A DNA stretch of 64,000 nucleotides from Acidobacteriota bacterium. GTDB lineage: Bacteria; Acidobacteriota; Blastocatellia; Pyrinomonadales; Pyrinomonadaceae. The stretch is taken from NCBI GenBank assembly GCA_020199835.1, contig JAIVJV010000006.1, positions 32,398 to 96,397 on the forward strand, read 5' to 3'. Below the pieces are notes generated by a model. That model made no database searches, was not told the origin of the DNA, and saw nothing but the letters and a program-made list of their open reading frames with translations. Positions 8,176-17,198 of the stretch are shown piece by piece (positions within the stretch are counted from its first letter, which is position 1; each line of letters begins with the position of its first letter). The position numbers and the translations under genes were made by a program.

Positions 8176-9780
8176 CTAACCCTTCCTGGCCGGTTTTGCA
8201 AGTGTGAGGACCAGCTTCTGTTTCGCGCGCATGATTTCGATTGACGACGGCGCCTTTACCGGAACCAAACGACTCAACATAGACACTGGTTTGCCGTCGA
8301 TTGACTGAATCACGTCGCCAGGCTGAAGGCCCGCTTCGAAGGCGGGTGTTGCGGGTTCGACGTAGGTCACCAGCAGACCCGCGTTGGTTCCGAGTTGCGA
8401 CGCCACGAGAGGGCGCAAAACGATGGTTTCGATGCCGTGCTCCAGCAGCGATGACCCCTTACCGGTGCGGAAGCTGTTGCGGAAATTAAAACTAATCGCG
8501 GGATCGAGCAGTCCGCTTAGTTTCACACTGAGTGCTTCTTCGACTGGGCGATCGGGACGCGCCACCGTGAAACGCACTAAACTACTTGGTCCGGCCCGTT
8601 CCAACCACCAGGTGAAATCCGCCGCGTTCTGGATTTCGTTGTCGTCCACTTTGAGAATCACGTCGCCCGCGCGCAGCGCAGCCATCGCCGCGGGACTGCC
8701 GGGAACGATCGACGTAAGCATAATTCCGTGGTGCTTGCCGGCAAGTGCTGCGGCGCGTTCCTGCGCCCAGCCGTGGTTAAGAATCTGATCGAGTTTGAGC
8801 TGCGAGATGGCTTCGCCTTTGACGCCGAGCCACGGACGCGGAACGCTTGCTTGCTGTTCAAGCACGCGTTGCGCGGCACGACGGATGGACGCGGCGGGCA
8901 AAATAGTCGCTTCGTTTCCTTCAAGCCCGTCAACGATGCCGATCGTTTCACCGGCTTCGTTAACTGCGACGCCGCCGATGTTTGCTTGTGACAGACGTTG
9001 CGCACTGATTTTCAGTCGCGCAACCTCTCCGGAAGGCGACGGCAGAACGTTCTGAATGCGCGCTTCCATCGAGCCCATGCGAACGTAAAGATTGTTCGGG
9101 AGCGCATTGCTGCCGAACATCGTTCGCGTCACCGGTTCTGGTCCAAACAGTAAAACGTTGTCGCCCACGTCAACCGTGTCGTCTTTAGTCGTCGCTGCGG
9201 ACTGAAAGAGATTCTTGTTGGCGAGTCGCAGGATGGACAGTCCGGTAGTAGCGTCGAAGCCGACGTATTTTGCGAGTAGCTGTTTACCGTCTGGTCCGAT
9301 GACGGTGACGTCGGGACGGTTGATGAACCGATCTTTGAAAGCCGGAATCGTTGTTTCGAATGCACCCGGGATCGTCGGGAGCTTTACGTCCGCGGCGCCG
9401 TGTGGAGGCAATGATGGTCCAAACTCAACTTCTGCTTCAGGCAGCCACGCCGCGATCGTTTCGCCATCTTCCATCGCGAGACCGGCAATGACGTTGGTGT
9501 GCACGTCGTCCGTCAGGTTGAACGTCGAATCGAGTCCGTTAATCGCCTGCCATTGCTGCTGGGAACGCAGCAGCAGTCGAAACATCTTCAGGCCGTTGAG
9601 ACGGTGAACAATCGTGACTACCTGGCGCGCGTTGCGCCGATCGACAGGTCTTTGTCCATTGCGTGCGGGTGGCGACGGTCTTCGTGGCGACGGCGACGGC
9701 GCTTGGGCCATTACCGCCGCACACGAGAGCGCGAGGGTCACAATGATTGCCGTTCGCTTGATTATTGCTCTGACAGACAT
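8176..9780 (-). CDS. HtrA/DegP-like secreted protein with degenerate protease domain and two PDZ domains
   Basis: This is a 534-residue exported protein. It has a signal peptide (about residues 8-28, hydrophobic core IIVTLALSCAAVMA), then a trypsin-like fold at about 60-300 and two PDZ domains (about 320-400 and 440-530). All three HtrA catalytic positions look lost: the histidine region reads GETIAAWLPEAE, the aspartate region TTGLSILRL, and the GNSGG serine motif is QANIGGVAV. It is therefore probably a pseudoprotease sensor or chaperone. It follows the anti-sigma gene, matching the sigma/anti-sigma/periplasmic-sensor arrangement of envelope stress systems. The ATG at 9780 is preferred; an upstream TTG at 9801 would overlap the anti-sigma stop. 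Confidence 0.85.
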   Translation of the reverse strand: MSVRAIIKRTAIIVTLALSCAAVMAQAPSPSPRRPSPPARNGQRPVDRRNARQVVTIVHRLNGLKMFRLLLRSQQQWQAINGLDSTFNLTDDVHTNVIAGLAMEDGETIAAWLPEAEVEFGPSLPPHGAADVKLPTIPGAFETTIPAFKDRFINRPDVTVIGPDGKQLLAKYVGFDATTGLSILRLANKNLFQSAATTKDDTVDVGDNVLLFGPEPVTRTMFGSNALPNNLYVRMGSMEARIQNVLPSPSGEVARLKISAQRLSQANIGGVAVNEAGETIGIVDGLEGNEATILPAASIRRAAQRVLEQQASVPRPWLGVKGEAISQLKLDQILNHGWAQERAAALAGKHHGIMLTSIVPGSPAAMAALRAGDVILKVDDNEIQNAADFTWWLERAGPSSLVRFTVARPDRPVEEALSVKLSGLLDPAISFNFRNSFRTGKGSSLLEHGIETIVLRPLVASQLGTNAGLLVTYVEPATPAFEAGLQPGDVIQSIDGKPVSMLSRLVPVKAPSSIEIMRAKQKLVLTLAKPARKG

Positions 9781-9794
9781 CTTTATAAATCCGT

Positions 9795-10550
9795 TTACCA
9801 AACACCATCCTTGGGAGCAAATTGATTTCCGGTGGTCAGCACTCGTTGCTGACCAAAGCTGACGGTCGGAAACGAAATCGTGCGCGCGTTTCCGCGGCCG
9901 TCGTCGAGTGAAACCTTGAGCGATTGCAACGAGGTTTCGATTGGGAAAACTGTCACAGTGTCCGCTGCGGTTCGTGTGTCTGAAACGACGTTGGCGCCTA
10001 CGTTACTGAAGTCTACTGCCGTGATCGTTTGTTTCTGTTTCGGCGCGCGAGGTCGATCACCCTTTCGCCGCGGCGGCGCGGTGTTATCGGCGATCGCAGG
10101 AAGCGGGTTTCCGCCGTGGGATAACGAGCCCGTTGCCCGGTTTCCGTCTTCGACTGGCGGCGGTTCGATCGTTTGCGGCGGCTGTTGCGGGGCGACTGCA
10201 ACGGTCGCCGGCGCCGGCTCCTGCATACGTTGCCAAATCACGACTGCGCCCACGCCGAAAACCACCAGCACCGCTGCCGTTGCCAAACCGCGAACCGTCA
10301 TGGTCCAAAAGCGAAAGCCCGGTGTGTCCGCGTCAGCAGCGAGTCGCGCCCGCAGTCGAAAATCGAAATCCGCCGGAGCGTTGACCGTACCGAGACTGCC
10401 GACGATCTGCCGCAGCTTCGTCTGTTGCCGGTGAAACTCGCGGCAGTCGGCACAGGTTTCCAGGTGGTTCGCGGCACTGGCCCTGAACTCCTCGTTCAGT
10501 GCTGTCTCTTCGAGTTCCCGGCGAATCATTTCACATTGTCTATCTTTCAT
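9795..10550 (-). CDS. membrane anti-sigma factor with zinc-finger (zf-HC2) domain
   Basis: This is a 251-residue anti-sigma factor, predicted to hold the ECF sigma factor encoded directly upstream at the membrane. The ZAS motif is complete, with Cys6, His29, Cys33 and Cys36 in NHLETCADCREF. A single transmembrane helix (about residues 87-107, TAAVLVVFGVGAVVIW) separates it from a proline-rich periplasmic part. The gap to the sigma gene is 12 bases, so the two are co-transcribed. The C-terminal domain probably senses the envelope, perhaps through the HtrA-like protein encoded next. What triggers release is not visible in the sequence. Confidence 0.88.
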   Translation of the reverse strand: MKDRQCEMIRRELEETALNEEFRASAANHLETCADCREFHRQQTKLRQIVGSLGTVNAPADFDFRLRARLAADADTPGFRFWTMTVRGLATAAVLVVFGVGAVVIWQRMQEPAPATVAVAPQQPPQTIEPPPVEDGNRATGSLSHGGNPLPAIADNTAPPRRKGDRPRAPKQKQTITAVDFSNVGANVVSDTRTAADTVTVFPIETSLQSLKVSLDDGRGNARTISFPTVSFGQQRVLTTGNQFAPKDGVW

Positions 10551-10562
10551 AATTACCTCACC

Positions 10563-11204
10563 CTACAAGTAAGCCCGCATCTTCTCTCGCAGAAATCCGC
10601 GCGCGCGGCTGATTCTCGATTTCACCGTGCCCTCGCTCGTTTCCAGGATCGCAGCGATCTCGTCGTAACTGCGGCCATCGACGTCGCGCAGAATTAAGGG
10701 CGCGCGATATTTCTCCGGCAGTGTGCCGATCGCGCGTTGCACGGCGTGGCGGCGTTCCGCCTCGACGAGTTCCGAGTCCTGTAACGGCCGGCCGTCGGGC
10801 GGATTCAGTTCCTGCGCTTCGCTACCGTCGGTCTGTTGAAAGAACCCGGTGAGCGAAACGAGTTTCCGCCGTTTGCGTTTGCGCAGTTCGCTGATCGCCA
10901 GGTTGGTCGCGATGCGATAGATGTAAGTCGAGAACGCATAGCTACGTTGATATCGATCCCGTGCGCGGTAGACCCTGACGAACGTTTCCTGAGCCAAATC
11001 AACAGCACCGTCGTAATCGCTGGTCATGCGGTAGATATAGCTCGTGATTTGGTTACGGTAACGTGTGACTAGCTCGGCGAAGGCGTCCTGATCGCCATTT
11101 CGAGTGGCTTCCAGCAGGGCATGATCGGAGGTGGTGTCCTCCAACATTTCCTCCTGCAAGCTTGGCGCGAACGCCAGCTCGTCGATGGTAGTCAACGTGT
11201 TCAT
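10563..11204 (-). CDS. ECF (RpoE-type) RNA polymerase sigma factor
   Basis: This is a 213-residue extracytoplasmic-function sigma factor. Region 2 is seen as ITSYIYRMTSDYDGAVDLAQETFVRVYRARD (split: FVRVYRARD is the end) and region 4 as YDEIAAILETSEGTVKSRISRAR, a helix-turn-helix for the -35 element. The start chosen is the ATG of MNTLTTIDEL. A longer frame upstream encodes an unrelated tail and runs across a good -10 element. The gene heads a run of seven minus-strand genes with gaps below 60 bases, starting with its anti-sigma factor. The promoter upstream looks like a housekeeping promoter. Confidence 0.93.
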   Translation of the reverse strand: MNTLTTIDELAFAPSLQEEMLEDTTSDHALLEATRNGDQDAFAELVTRYRNQITSYIYRMTSDYDGAVDLAQETFVRVYRARDRYQRSYAFSTYIYRIATNLAISELRKRKRRKLVSLTGFFQQTDGSEAQELNPPDGRPLQDSELVEAERRHAVQRAIGTLPEKYRAPLILRDVDGRSYDEIAAILETSEGTVKSRISRARGFLREKMRAYL

Positions 11205-11247
11205 CAGGCAGGCAGGCTCAAAAAAGTAATTGGCCGACGGAGTTGGA

Positions 11248-11276
11248 ATTATAGCCACACCGGCGCGCCAACCGAA
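11248..11276 (-). promoter_or_regulatory. candidate sigma-70 promoter of the sigma/anti-sigma operon
   Basis: On the minus strand a perfect -10 TATAAT (11253-11248) follows a -35-like TTCGGT (11276-11271) with a 17-base spacer. Transcription would start near 11241, giving a leader of about 37 bases before the sigma-factor ATG at 11204. The -35 is weak, so activation or low basal output is possible. This is a sequence match only. Confidence 0.45.
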
Positions 11277-11422
11277 GGCATACACGCGCCATTCCCGGCT
11301 TGGTTCCGTGAAAATCCGTGTTTCGCTGGAAGCGTTGACGGCATGCAGCGTTAGGTCAAGAGGGACAGGGATTTAGGCGGATCGACGACCTAACGCCAGT
11401 ACTCAACTACAAATTTCTCACA

Positions 11423-12313
11423 CTACGCGTCTGGGTTTTTGAAGATGGAGTCGCTGACTCTGACGCCGTAGGTAATGGTGAGAACGCGCGTCTCCTGGCT
11501 TTGCCGCCCATCGGCGGTCAGAATGATCCGGTACGGCACGAGCGTCTGCTGCACAACGCGATAATCCAAAAACTTCCTCGTGTACTTCACCGGCACCCCG
11601 CCGAGCGTGCCTTCGTCGTACTCCAACCAGAGCACCCGCAGCGATCGCGCGCTGATGTAATAACGCGTCTTGCGCTTCTCTTTGTCGGTCAGGTCGAGCA
11701 CGTAAAGGTCGAGGCCCTTCTGCGCGTCTTTACCGACAAGAGTTAACGTCGAGCCGCATTCTTTGTAACGCAGCAATGCTTCAATGCTGTGATGATGCTG
11801 CGAGATGAACTCGACGCTGGCCTCCTGTTTCGGCGTAAACGCGGCGCCATTGATAACGCCCCAGAGTTTGCCGTCGTCGAAAATCAACGAATACTCCATC
11901 GTCGGCAGCTTCTGGTCGAGACGTATCTTGTCTTTCGCGAGGATTTCACCACGAACGAACCGGCGCTCATAGCTCGTCTCTTCGGCTGCATTTCCATCTG
12001 CGGTGAAGCGGGTTATGCGGCCGCGTTCCACGCCGTTGCGGCGAATCTGCTCCAAACCGGGCCGCGTGCCGTAGATCAGGATTACAGACTCAGCAATCTG
12101 CTCGGCGGTGTACTCAGTTTTCTGAGACTTCGACTCGGCGGGTTTCGGCTGCGGGTTCTTTGGTTCCTGAGTCTTCGGGTCCTGCGTGCGCGGATCCTGA
12201 GGCGGCGTTGTCCTTGGGTCCTGCGAAGCCGCCGCAGCCGGAATCCTCCCGGAAAATGGAATAAGAACAAGGAGCGCGGAGAGAACTATGAGGGCAACTA
12301 ATGAGCGAAACAA
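11423..12313 (-). CDS. secreted hypothetical protein with Pro/Gln/Lys-rich linker
   Basis: This is an exported protein of about 296 residues with unknown function. The TTG at 12313 has AAGGAG about ten bases upstream and starts directly at a signal peptide (LVALIVLSALLVLIPF). An in-frame TTG at 12343 lies on the ribosome-binding site itself and is unlikely. After the signal comes a low-complexity linker of repeated DPRT/DPKT/EPKN units (about residues 30-60). A folded domain follows, with beta-rich segments such as EYSLIFDDGKLWGV and DLYVLDLTDKEKRKTRYYI, like outer-membrane lipoprotein-sorting folds (LolA-type), though I cannot confirm that family. It is divergent from the ATP-grasp gene at 12446. 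Confidence 0.7.
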   Translation of the reverse strand: MFRSLVALIVLSALLVLIPFSGRIPAAAASQDPRTTPPQDPRTQDPKTQEPKNPQPKPAESKSQKTEYTAEQIAESVILIYGTRPGLEQIRRNGVERGRITRFTADGNAAEETSYERRFVRGEILAKDKIRLDQKLPTMEYSLIFDDGKLWGVINGAAFTPKQEASVEFISQHHHSIEALLRYKECGSTLTLVGKDAQKGLDLYVLDLTDKEKRKTRYYISARSLRVLWLEYDEGTLGGVPVKYTRKFLDYRVVQQTLVPYRIILTADGRQSQETRVLTITYGVRVSDSIFKNPDA

Positions 12314-12445
12314 ATGTAATTGTTCTCCTTGGATTCTAGGCAAACACTAGGGAGAGCCGAATTGTATCCGCGGATCGTTGCGTTTGACAAGCAACAGCGC
12401 CGCAAGTATTTTCCTTTGTTTTTGCAGAAAGGATACGCAACTCAG

Positions 12446-13492
12446 ATGAAGCGTGTGGGAGTTTTGGTAGGCCGGGAAAAAACTTTTCCTGAGGCAATAA
12501 TTCAACAGATCAACGACCGAGGCCGCGGCGTCGTCGCCGAATACCTCAAGCTGGACGGTATTCGATACGACGACCCTCCGCAGTACGATCTGGTTATCGA
12601 CCGTATTTCGCACGAAGTTCCGTTTTATCGAGCGACTCTGAAACGCATGGCGCTCGAGGGCACGAAAGTAATAAACAACCCGTTTTGGTGGTCGGCAGAC
12701 GATAAGTTTTTCAACTATTCACTTGGCATAAAGCTCGGCGTGGCGATTCCAAAGACAGTCCTGCTGCCGCAGAAGGACTATATGGAGGGAATCGTCAGCG
12801 AGAGCTTGCGCAATCTCGCATTTCCCATCGACTGGCAGGGCATCGTCGATTACGTTGGATTGCCGGCGTTTCTCAAGCCGTTCGATGGTGGGGGCTGGAA
12901 GAACGTTTCGAAGATCAACTCACTGGAAGAGCTGTGGGTTGATTACAACAAGACCGGCACGTTGTGTATGACTCTTCAGGAGTCGATCGATTTCGATCAG
13001 TTTGTGCGTTGTTACTGTGTGGGTCAGGAAGAAGTGATGATCATGGCTTACGATCCGCGCAAGCCGTATCTCTCGGGGGAGCAGTACGTTCACAACCCCG
13101 ACTATCTCGAGCCGGCGCTCGCGGATCGCGTTCGGAAAGATGTGCGGACGCTTTGCAGCGCGCTTGGTTATGACATTAATACGGTTGAATTTGCGATCAA
13201 AGACGGCGTCCCGTATGCGATCGATTTCATGAATCCCGCTCCGGATGCGGAGTTGGCGTCGGTTGGCGAGTTTTATCACAACTGGATCGTGAATGCGGTG
13301 ACTGATCTGGTGTTTAAGAGGTTGGCGGAGCCGAAGGATGCGTCGCGTTATCGTTGGGATGCGTTGTTGAATCCCGCGCCGGTGCAGACTTATGCAGTAG
13401 CTGCGACTGCTGAGCAACAGGCAAGGACAATAACGCCTGCGCCGGGGACGGCTACAAAAAAGCCCGCGACGACCAAGCGTAAGAAAAACTAG
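12446..13492 (+). CDS. ATP-grasp domain protein (RimK/glutathione-synthetase-like)
   Basis: This is a 348-residue protein of the ATP-grasp superfamily. The N-terminal pre-ATP-grasp part starts MKRVGVLVGREKTFPEAI. It continues to a central ATP-grasp fold with FLKPFDGGGWKNVSKI, where Lys and the glycine loop bind ATP. The C-terminal metal-binding acidic residues sit in TVEFAIKDGVPYAIDFMNPAPD, with the E and N that coordinate magnesium. A basic, alanine/threonine-rich tail (TKKPATTKRKKN) ends the protein. I chose the ATG at 12446, because the upstream frame shows no conserved features. Such enzymes usually ligate amino acids or small amines. The substrate is unknown. Confidence 0.8.
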   Translation: MKRVGVLVGREKTFPEAIIQQINDRGRGVVAEYLKLDGIRYDDPPQYDLVIDRISHEVPFYRATLKRMALEGTKVINNPFWWSADDKFFNYSLGIKLGVAIPKTVLLPQKDYMEGIVSESLRNLAFPIDWQGIVDYVGLPAFLKPFDGGGWKNVSKINSLEELWVDYNKTGTLCMTLQESIDFDQFVRCYCVGQEEVMIMAYDPRKPYLSGEQYVHNPDYLEPALADRVRKDVRTLCSALGYDINTVEFAIKDGVPYAIDFMNPAPDAELASVGEFYHNWIVNAVTDLVFKRLAEPKDASRYRWDALLNPAPVQTYAVAATAEQQARTITPAPGTATKKPATTKRKKN

Positions 13493-13499
13493 ACGGGGA

Positions 13500-14927
13500 T
13501 TAAACGGATCGAGGCTTTGATCTGTGAAAAAGGGCCTTAGTTCCCGCGAGGGTTAAGAGCCAAATGATGAGAGCAGAAGAAGCCATTGACCAACCGACAC
13601 CCGCGGCGCTGGGATCGATGACACCGCCGGCCAATGCGAGCAGCACGCTGAAGTTTGTGACGCGCAACGCCAATCGCCGGATCCGCGTCACTGTTTGCAA
13701 CCAACTAATCCGGCGCAGCTCAGTCGCGAGATAATCATCGTCGTTATTGAGCTGCATGTAGTATTCGCCCTCGCTCCGCGCATAGCGGGCGAGGGCTTGT
13801 TCTGAACTCACGCGCGCAGCTTCGTGGTAGTGGTGAATCACGTGCGCGAGTTTGCCTTCACGAAGCGCGATGTCAGCGAGTCCGACTCGCGCTTTGAAAT
13901 TCCCGCTATCGAGTTCGATTACCTTTTGCAACGCGAGCCGCGCCTGTCGCGCGTCGCCGCACTCGAGAAAACTCTCACCGATCAACGGCAACAGCACCAA
14001 ATCGTTCTTCGCCCTGATACTCGCAAGCCGCAACGCCGCTCGCGCTCGCGAAAGCAAACGCGCATCCGACTGCGCACTCGCCTGCGAACGCAACAAACGC
14101 GCGAAATCGTAAATCAGCCACGCGCCGTGCGGACGAACGTTCAACGCACGACGAAACGCTTCGCCGGCCTCGCGCAGACGTCCCGACACGCGCAACTCGT
14201 TACCGAGCCGTCGCAGTACATGCGCGCGTTCGAAATCGTGCGGCGTCGCCTCCGTCGCCTCGACTGCCAGAGGCCGTTTCGACTTACCGGTGAGTTTGAA
14301 CTCCGCCTCCGACACTTCTAAAACGTCCGGCGAAGCCAGCTGCGAGAGTTGTGCTTTTCGTTCGAGAAATGTCGGGTCGTGCAGATAATCGCGTAGATCG
14401 CGCGTGCGGCCGTCGAGTTTATTTTCGTGAATCAGCGGAAACAGCTCGCGCACCATCCGGCGGTAATCGCGTCCAGCGGAAATGATGACAAACTGTTTTC
14501 CCTTGCCATTGATCTGCGTGCGATACCGATAACGAACGCTGCCGCCGCGTCGCAACGTGCGCACCGCTTGCGTCTCGACGGTTTCGAAGTCGTCAACGGC
14601 GAGTTGTTTTCGATAACCAAAGAGTAAATGCAGAAACGAGGCGAGCAGGCCGCGACGTTGCAACGAGATCCCATCGAACACGATGCGATCGGTTAACGCG
14701 AGTAAAGAAATAAGCAGCCAGCTAAGTGTGATAAGGAGCAGAGCCGGCGCGTCAAACTCCGCGCGCAACAACATAGCGCTGAAGAAAGTGACGACGCTGC
14801 CGGCGGCGAGATATGGACCAGGAGAAACACGCACACTCGCGATCGCGGGTCTCTTGAAGGCGCGTTCGCGTTCATCGTTGACACCGACGAGTGCGGGCAG
14901 ACTCTTGAATTGTTCCGTATCGCTCAT
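13500..14927 (-). CDS. membrane protein with TPR repeats
   Basis: This is a 475-residue protein. Two hydrophobic segments near residues 40-80 (YLAAGSVVTFFSAML and LLLITLSWLLISLLAL) anchor it. A globular region follows (residues about 85-190, beta strands such as RYRYRTQINGKGKQFVI, suggestive of a PH-like fold). TPR-like helices then run from about 230 to 400 (HVLRRLGNELRVSGRLREAG), and a C-terminal hydrophobic pair ends it. The ATG at 14927 is chosen because AAGAGGG lies just upstream. The longer frame to 15182 has no conserved content and overlaps the YdjM-like gene. It follows that gene by 13 bases, so they are co-transcribed. Function is unknown, probably a scaffold. Confidence 0.72.
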   Translation of the reverse strand: MSDTEQFKSLPALVGVNDERERAFKRPAIASVRVSPGPYLAAGSVVTFFSAMLLRAEFDAPALLLITLSWLLISLLALTDRIVFDGISLQRRGLLASFLHLLFGYRKQLAVDDFETVETQAVRTLRRGGSVRYRYRTQINGKGKQFVIISAGRDYRRMVRELFPLIHENKLDGRTRDLRDYLHDPTFLERKAQLSQLASPDVLEVSEAEFKLTGKSKRPLAVEATEATPHDFERAHVLRRLGNELRVSGRLREAGEAFRRALNVRPHGAWLIYDFARLLRSQASAQSDARLLSRARAALRLASIRAKNDLVLLPLIGESFLECGDARQARLALQKVIELDSGNFKARVGLADIALREGKLAHVIHHYHEAARVSSEQALARYARSEGEYYMQLNNDDDYLATELRRISWLQTVTRIRRLALRVTNFSVLLALAGGVIDPSAAGVGWSMASSALIIWLLTLAGTKALFHRSKPRSV

Positions 14928-14940
14928 CTGCCCTCTTGGC

Positions 14941-16089
14941 TCATCTTTCCTCAGTCCCAGGTTCGTTCGGGCAATCGACCGGCAACTCCAGCGCAAAAGT
15001 GCCTCGCGATCTGCCCGGTTCAGTGTAACGCAAGTCCGCAAGTTGAACGAGAGTTTGCGTTGCGCAGCCCGGATCGGCGAGACGCGCCACGGGAAACCGC
15101 GCGAAACCAAGAAATACGCGCGCGGGTTTTTGCTGTTCGACGGTGTCCAGTACCTGCGCCAAAGCTCCCGAAGGCTTTTCATAACGGATCATTCGCGGCG
15201 CCGAGTTGTCCGTAATTAAATGCACCGGAAACCGGTAAGTCGCGCGATCCGTTTCGAAAACGCAGTCCCAGCGGAATGGATTCCCCAGCGTCGGCATCGC
15301 CGCCAGACGCAACACAGCTTCGCCATTCGGGGCGGCGATTCGCGCCGCTTCTTCCCTGCCCTGCGCCACCGCGCGTGAGTGAGCAAAAGCGAGCGCGCCC
15401 CAGTACGCCAGCACCACCGCAAACGCTACAAGCGCGATCCGTTCGCCCCACTTCTCGCGCGCGCCAATCACATATAGATTGATCGTCCCAGTCAACGCAG
15501 CCATCCACAACGCGACGATCAAAGTCCGGTTCGACAAATCGCCACTCCTCGGTCCAGCGACGATCAGCAGGGTGATTGCCGCGGCAAACGCCGCCCAAAT
15601 GAATTTCGAAATCTTCGTCTTTGAAGCAAGCAGAAACGCAGCGCCACCGAGCACTACCCACAGAAACGGATCGACGATGAAAACGAGATCGCCGTAGAAC
15701 CAGCGCGGGCTCCACGGCAGCAGCAAACGAATGCCGTAGTTGTTGGTCCAATCAAGCAGTGGATGAGTGGCACTGACGATGAATGAAGCGAGCAGCAATC
15801 CGCGCAGTTTAGTTTTTGGCAGTTGTCGGCGCAGACGTGCCCACAACCAATCGACGCCGTAGAAGAGCAAAGGCAGCAGAATAGCCAGAGATACGACGCC
15901 GACGATTGAGTGAGTGATGCCGCGATGGTGGTGGAGATAGTCCGAACGATCTCCAAAGAGGATTACTGCGATGTCCGAATCGGGTGAGTTAGCGGCAAGA
16001 ACACACAGTAGCGAGGCTCCGGGCGACAATCTTTCCAAACCCGCCTTGGCTGCAGTGAGTCCGACGAGGGAGTGCGTTAGATTGTCCAA
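14941..16089 (-). CDS. YdjM/DUF457-like membrane-bound metal-dependent hydrolase
   Basis: This is a 382-residue inner-membrane protein of the YdjM (DUF457) type. Conserved features are the N-terminal MDNLTHSLVGLTAAKAGL, the histidine cluster YLHHHRGITHSIVG near residue 55 and ATHPLLDWTNNYG near residue 110. These resemble the metal-binding motifs of phospholipase C/P1-like membrane hydrolases. About seven hydrophobic helices lie in the first 240 residues. A soluble C-terminal domain of about 130 residues, probably periplasmic, is additional. It sits in a minus-strand run with TPR proteins on both sides (gaps 32 and 13 bases). The physiological substrate is not known. Confidence 0.82.
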   Translation of the reverse strand: MDNLTHSLVGLTAAKAGLERLSPGASLLCVLAANSPDSDIAVILFGDRSDYLHHHRGITHSIVGVVSLAILLPLLFYGVDWLWARLRRQLPKTKLRGLLLASFIVSATHPLLDWTNNYGIRLLLPWSPRWFYGDLVFIVDPFLWVVLGGAAFLLASKTKISKFIWAAFAAAITLLIVAGPRSGDLSNRTLIVALWMAALTGTINLYVIGAREKWGERIALVAFAVVLAYWGALAFAHSRAVAQGREEAARIAAPNGEAVLRLAAMPTLGNPFRWDCVFETDRATYRFPVHLITDNSAPRMIRYEKPSGALAQVLDTVEQQKPARVFLGFARFPVARLADPGCATQTLVQLADLRYTEPGRSRGTFALELPVDCPNEPGTEER

Positions 16090-16121
16090 TCCGGATGGTT
16101 CCTCCGCGCGGGTTCCCAGAC

Positions 16122-16931
16122 CTAACCAATCAATGAAGCGGGGGTCTCTGGCGGAAGCTGGGAATAACGATCCGGATCCAGCTTTTGTAATTCCGTGGCT
16201 GCCTCACGAGCGGCAGCGGAGATCGGCGCGGGCTGATTGTCCTCGCCTTTCGCTTTGCGCGACGCGTCAACCATGTTGAAGAGAACGTCTACTGCTTCTT
16301 TCTTTTTACCGAGCTTGTTGTAGACCTTGGCGAGGCGGAGGTTCGCGGTTTCCGACGGCACGCTCACGCTGTTCTGTCTGGCCAGGTCGCCGTAAAGCTG
16401 AGCGGCCTCGTCGAGTTTTCCGTCACTCTCTTTGGCTTGTGCGAGGGCGAACTTCGACAACGCAGCAACTTCCGGAAGACTGCTGTTCGACAGTTCGCTT
16501 AACTCAGTCATGCCCTTGGGACGATCGACAATCAAACGATTCGAGGCGATGAAATAGCGGGATTCCGAACGATAGGGATCTCCATACTTGGCGGCGACTT
16601 TTTCAAACTCTTCAATAGCGCGTTGGGCACGTTCGTATTCGCTCGTATATGAAGGCTCGGTGGCACCCGCGATCGGGGTGGCGTTGACGTCGGCGGTGGA
16701 GATGGAAATGGCGCGGCCGAGGGCCTGGCGGGCTTCGTCAGTCTTCTTGTTGCTCCACTTTACGAAAACGATAATGAGGATCCCGGCGACCAGCAGTCCG
16801 CCTAAACCGTACAGGATTGTCCGGCCGCGGCCCTCTAAAAGGTTGCCGAGCCGATCTAAAAAGCCCATTGTTGTATCGCGAAAGCGGTCGTGCTGGAGTT
16901 CCCGCACCCGCTTTTTCTTATACTTTGCCAC
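16122..16931 (-). CDS. TPR-containing single-pass membrane protein (YfgM-like)
   Basis: This is a 269-residue protein with a basic cytosolic N-terminus, one transmembrane helix (TILYGLGGLLVAGILIIVFV, about residues 37-56) and a periplasmic TPR domain. The layout is like YfgM-type chaperone partners of the Sec translocon. TPR-like helices include SKFALAQAKESDGKLDEAAQ and LRLAKVYNKLGKKKEAVDV. The start is GTG at 16931 with GAGGAA seven bases upstream; the longer frame to 17000 lacks a site. A TPR outer-membrane assembly role is an alternative. It is divergent from the second ECF sigma gene. Confidence 0.75.
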   Translation of the reverse strand: MAKYKKKRVRELQHDRFRDTTMGFLDRLGNLLEGRGRTILYGLGGLLVAGILIIVFVKWSNKKTDEARQALGRAISISTADVNATPIAGATEPSYTSEYERAQRAIEEFEKVAAKYGDPYRSESRYFIASNRLIVDRPKGMTELSELSNSSLPEVAALSKFALAQAKESDGKLDEAAQLYGDLARQNSVSVPSETANLRLAKVYNKLGKKKEAVDVLFNMVDASRKAKGEDNQPAPISAAAREAATELQKLDPDRYSQLPPETPASLIG

Positions 16932-17198
16932 TTGGATTCCTCTCGCAAGCCTGCATAGTCGGCTGCGTTCTGTTAGGTGTATGATTAGCGAAATTGTCAC
17001 TCTAATGGCGCGTTGGAAAAGTTGTCAACAGCGAATGCATCCAATACGGGTGATGATTTTTAACCCCGCAATGAATCTCAGACGGGCGATGAAAATTTTT
17101 TGGGAACAAATCGTGCAGACGGGTTGTCTAAGCGATTGCCTGTCCGGGAATGGGCAAAGTTTGTTAATTGCTCCGATTCCCGCCCCAGGGGGTGATGA

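Noticed and set aside
13493..13499. Terminator between the convergent ATP-grasp and TPR genes
   Set aside because: Only seven bases separate them and no stem with T-run is visible.
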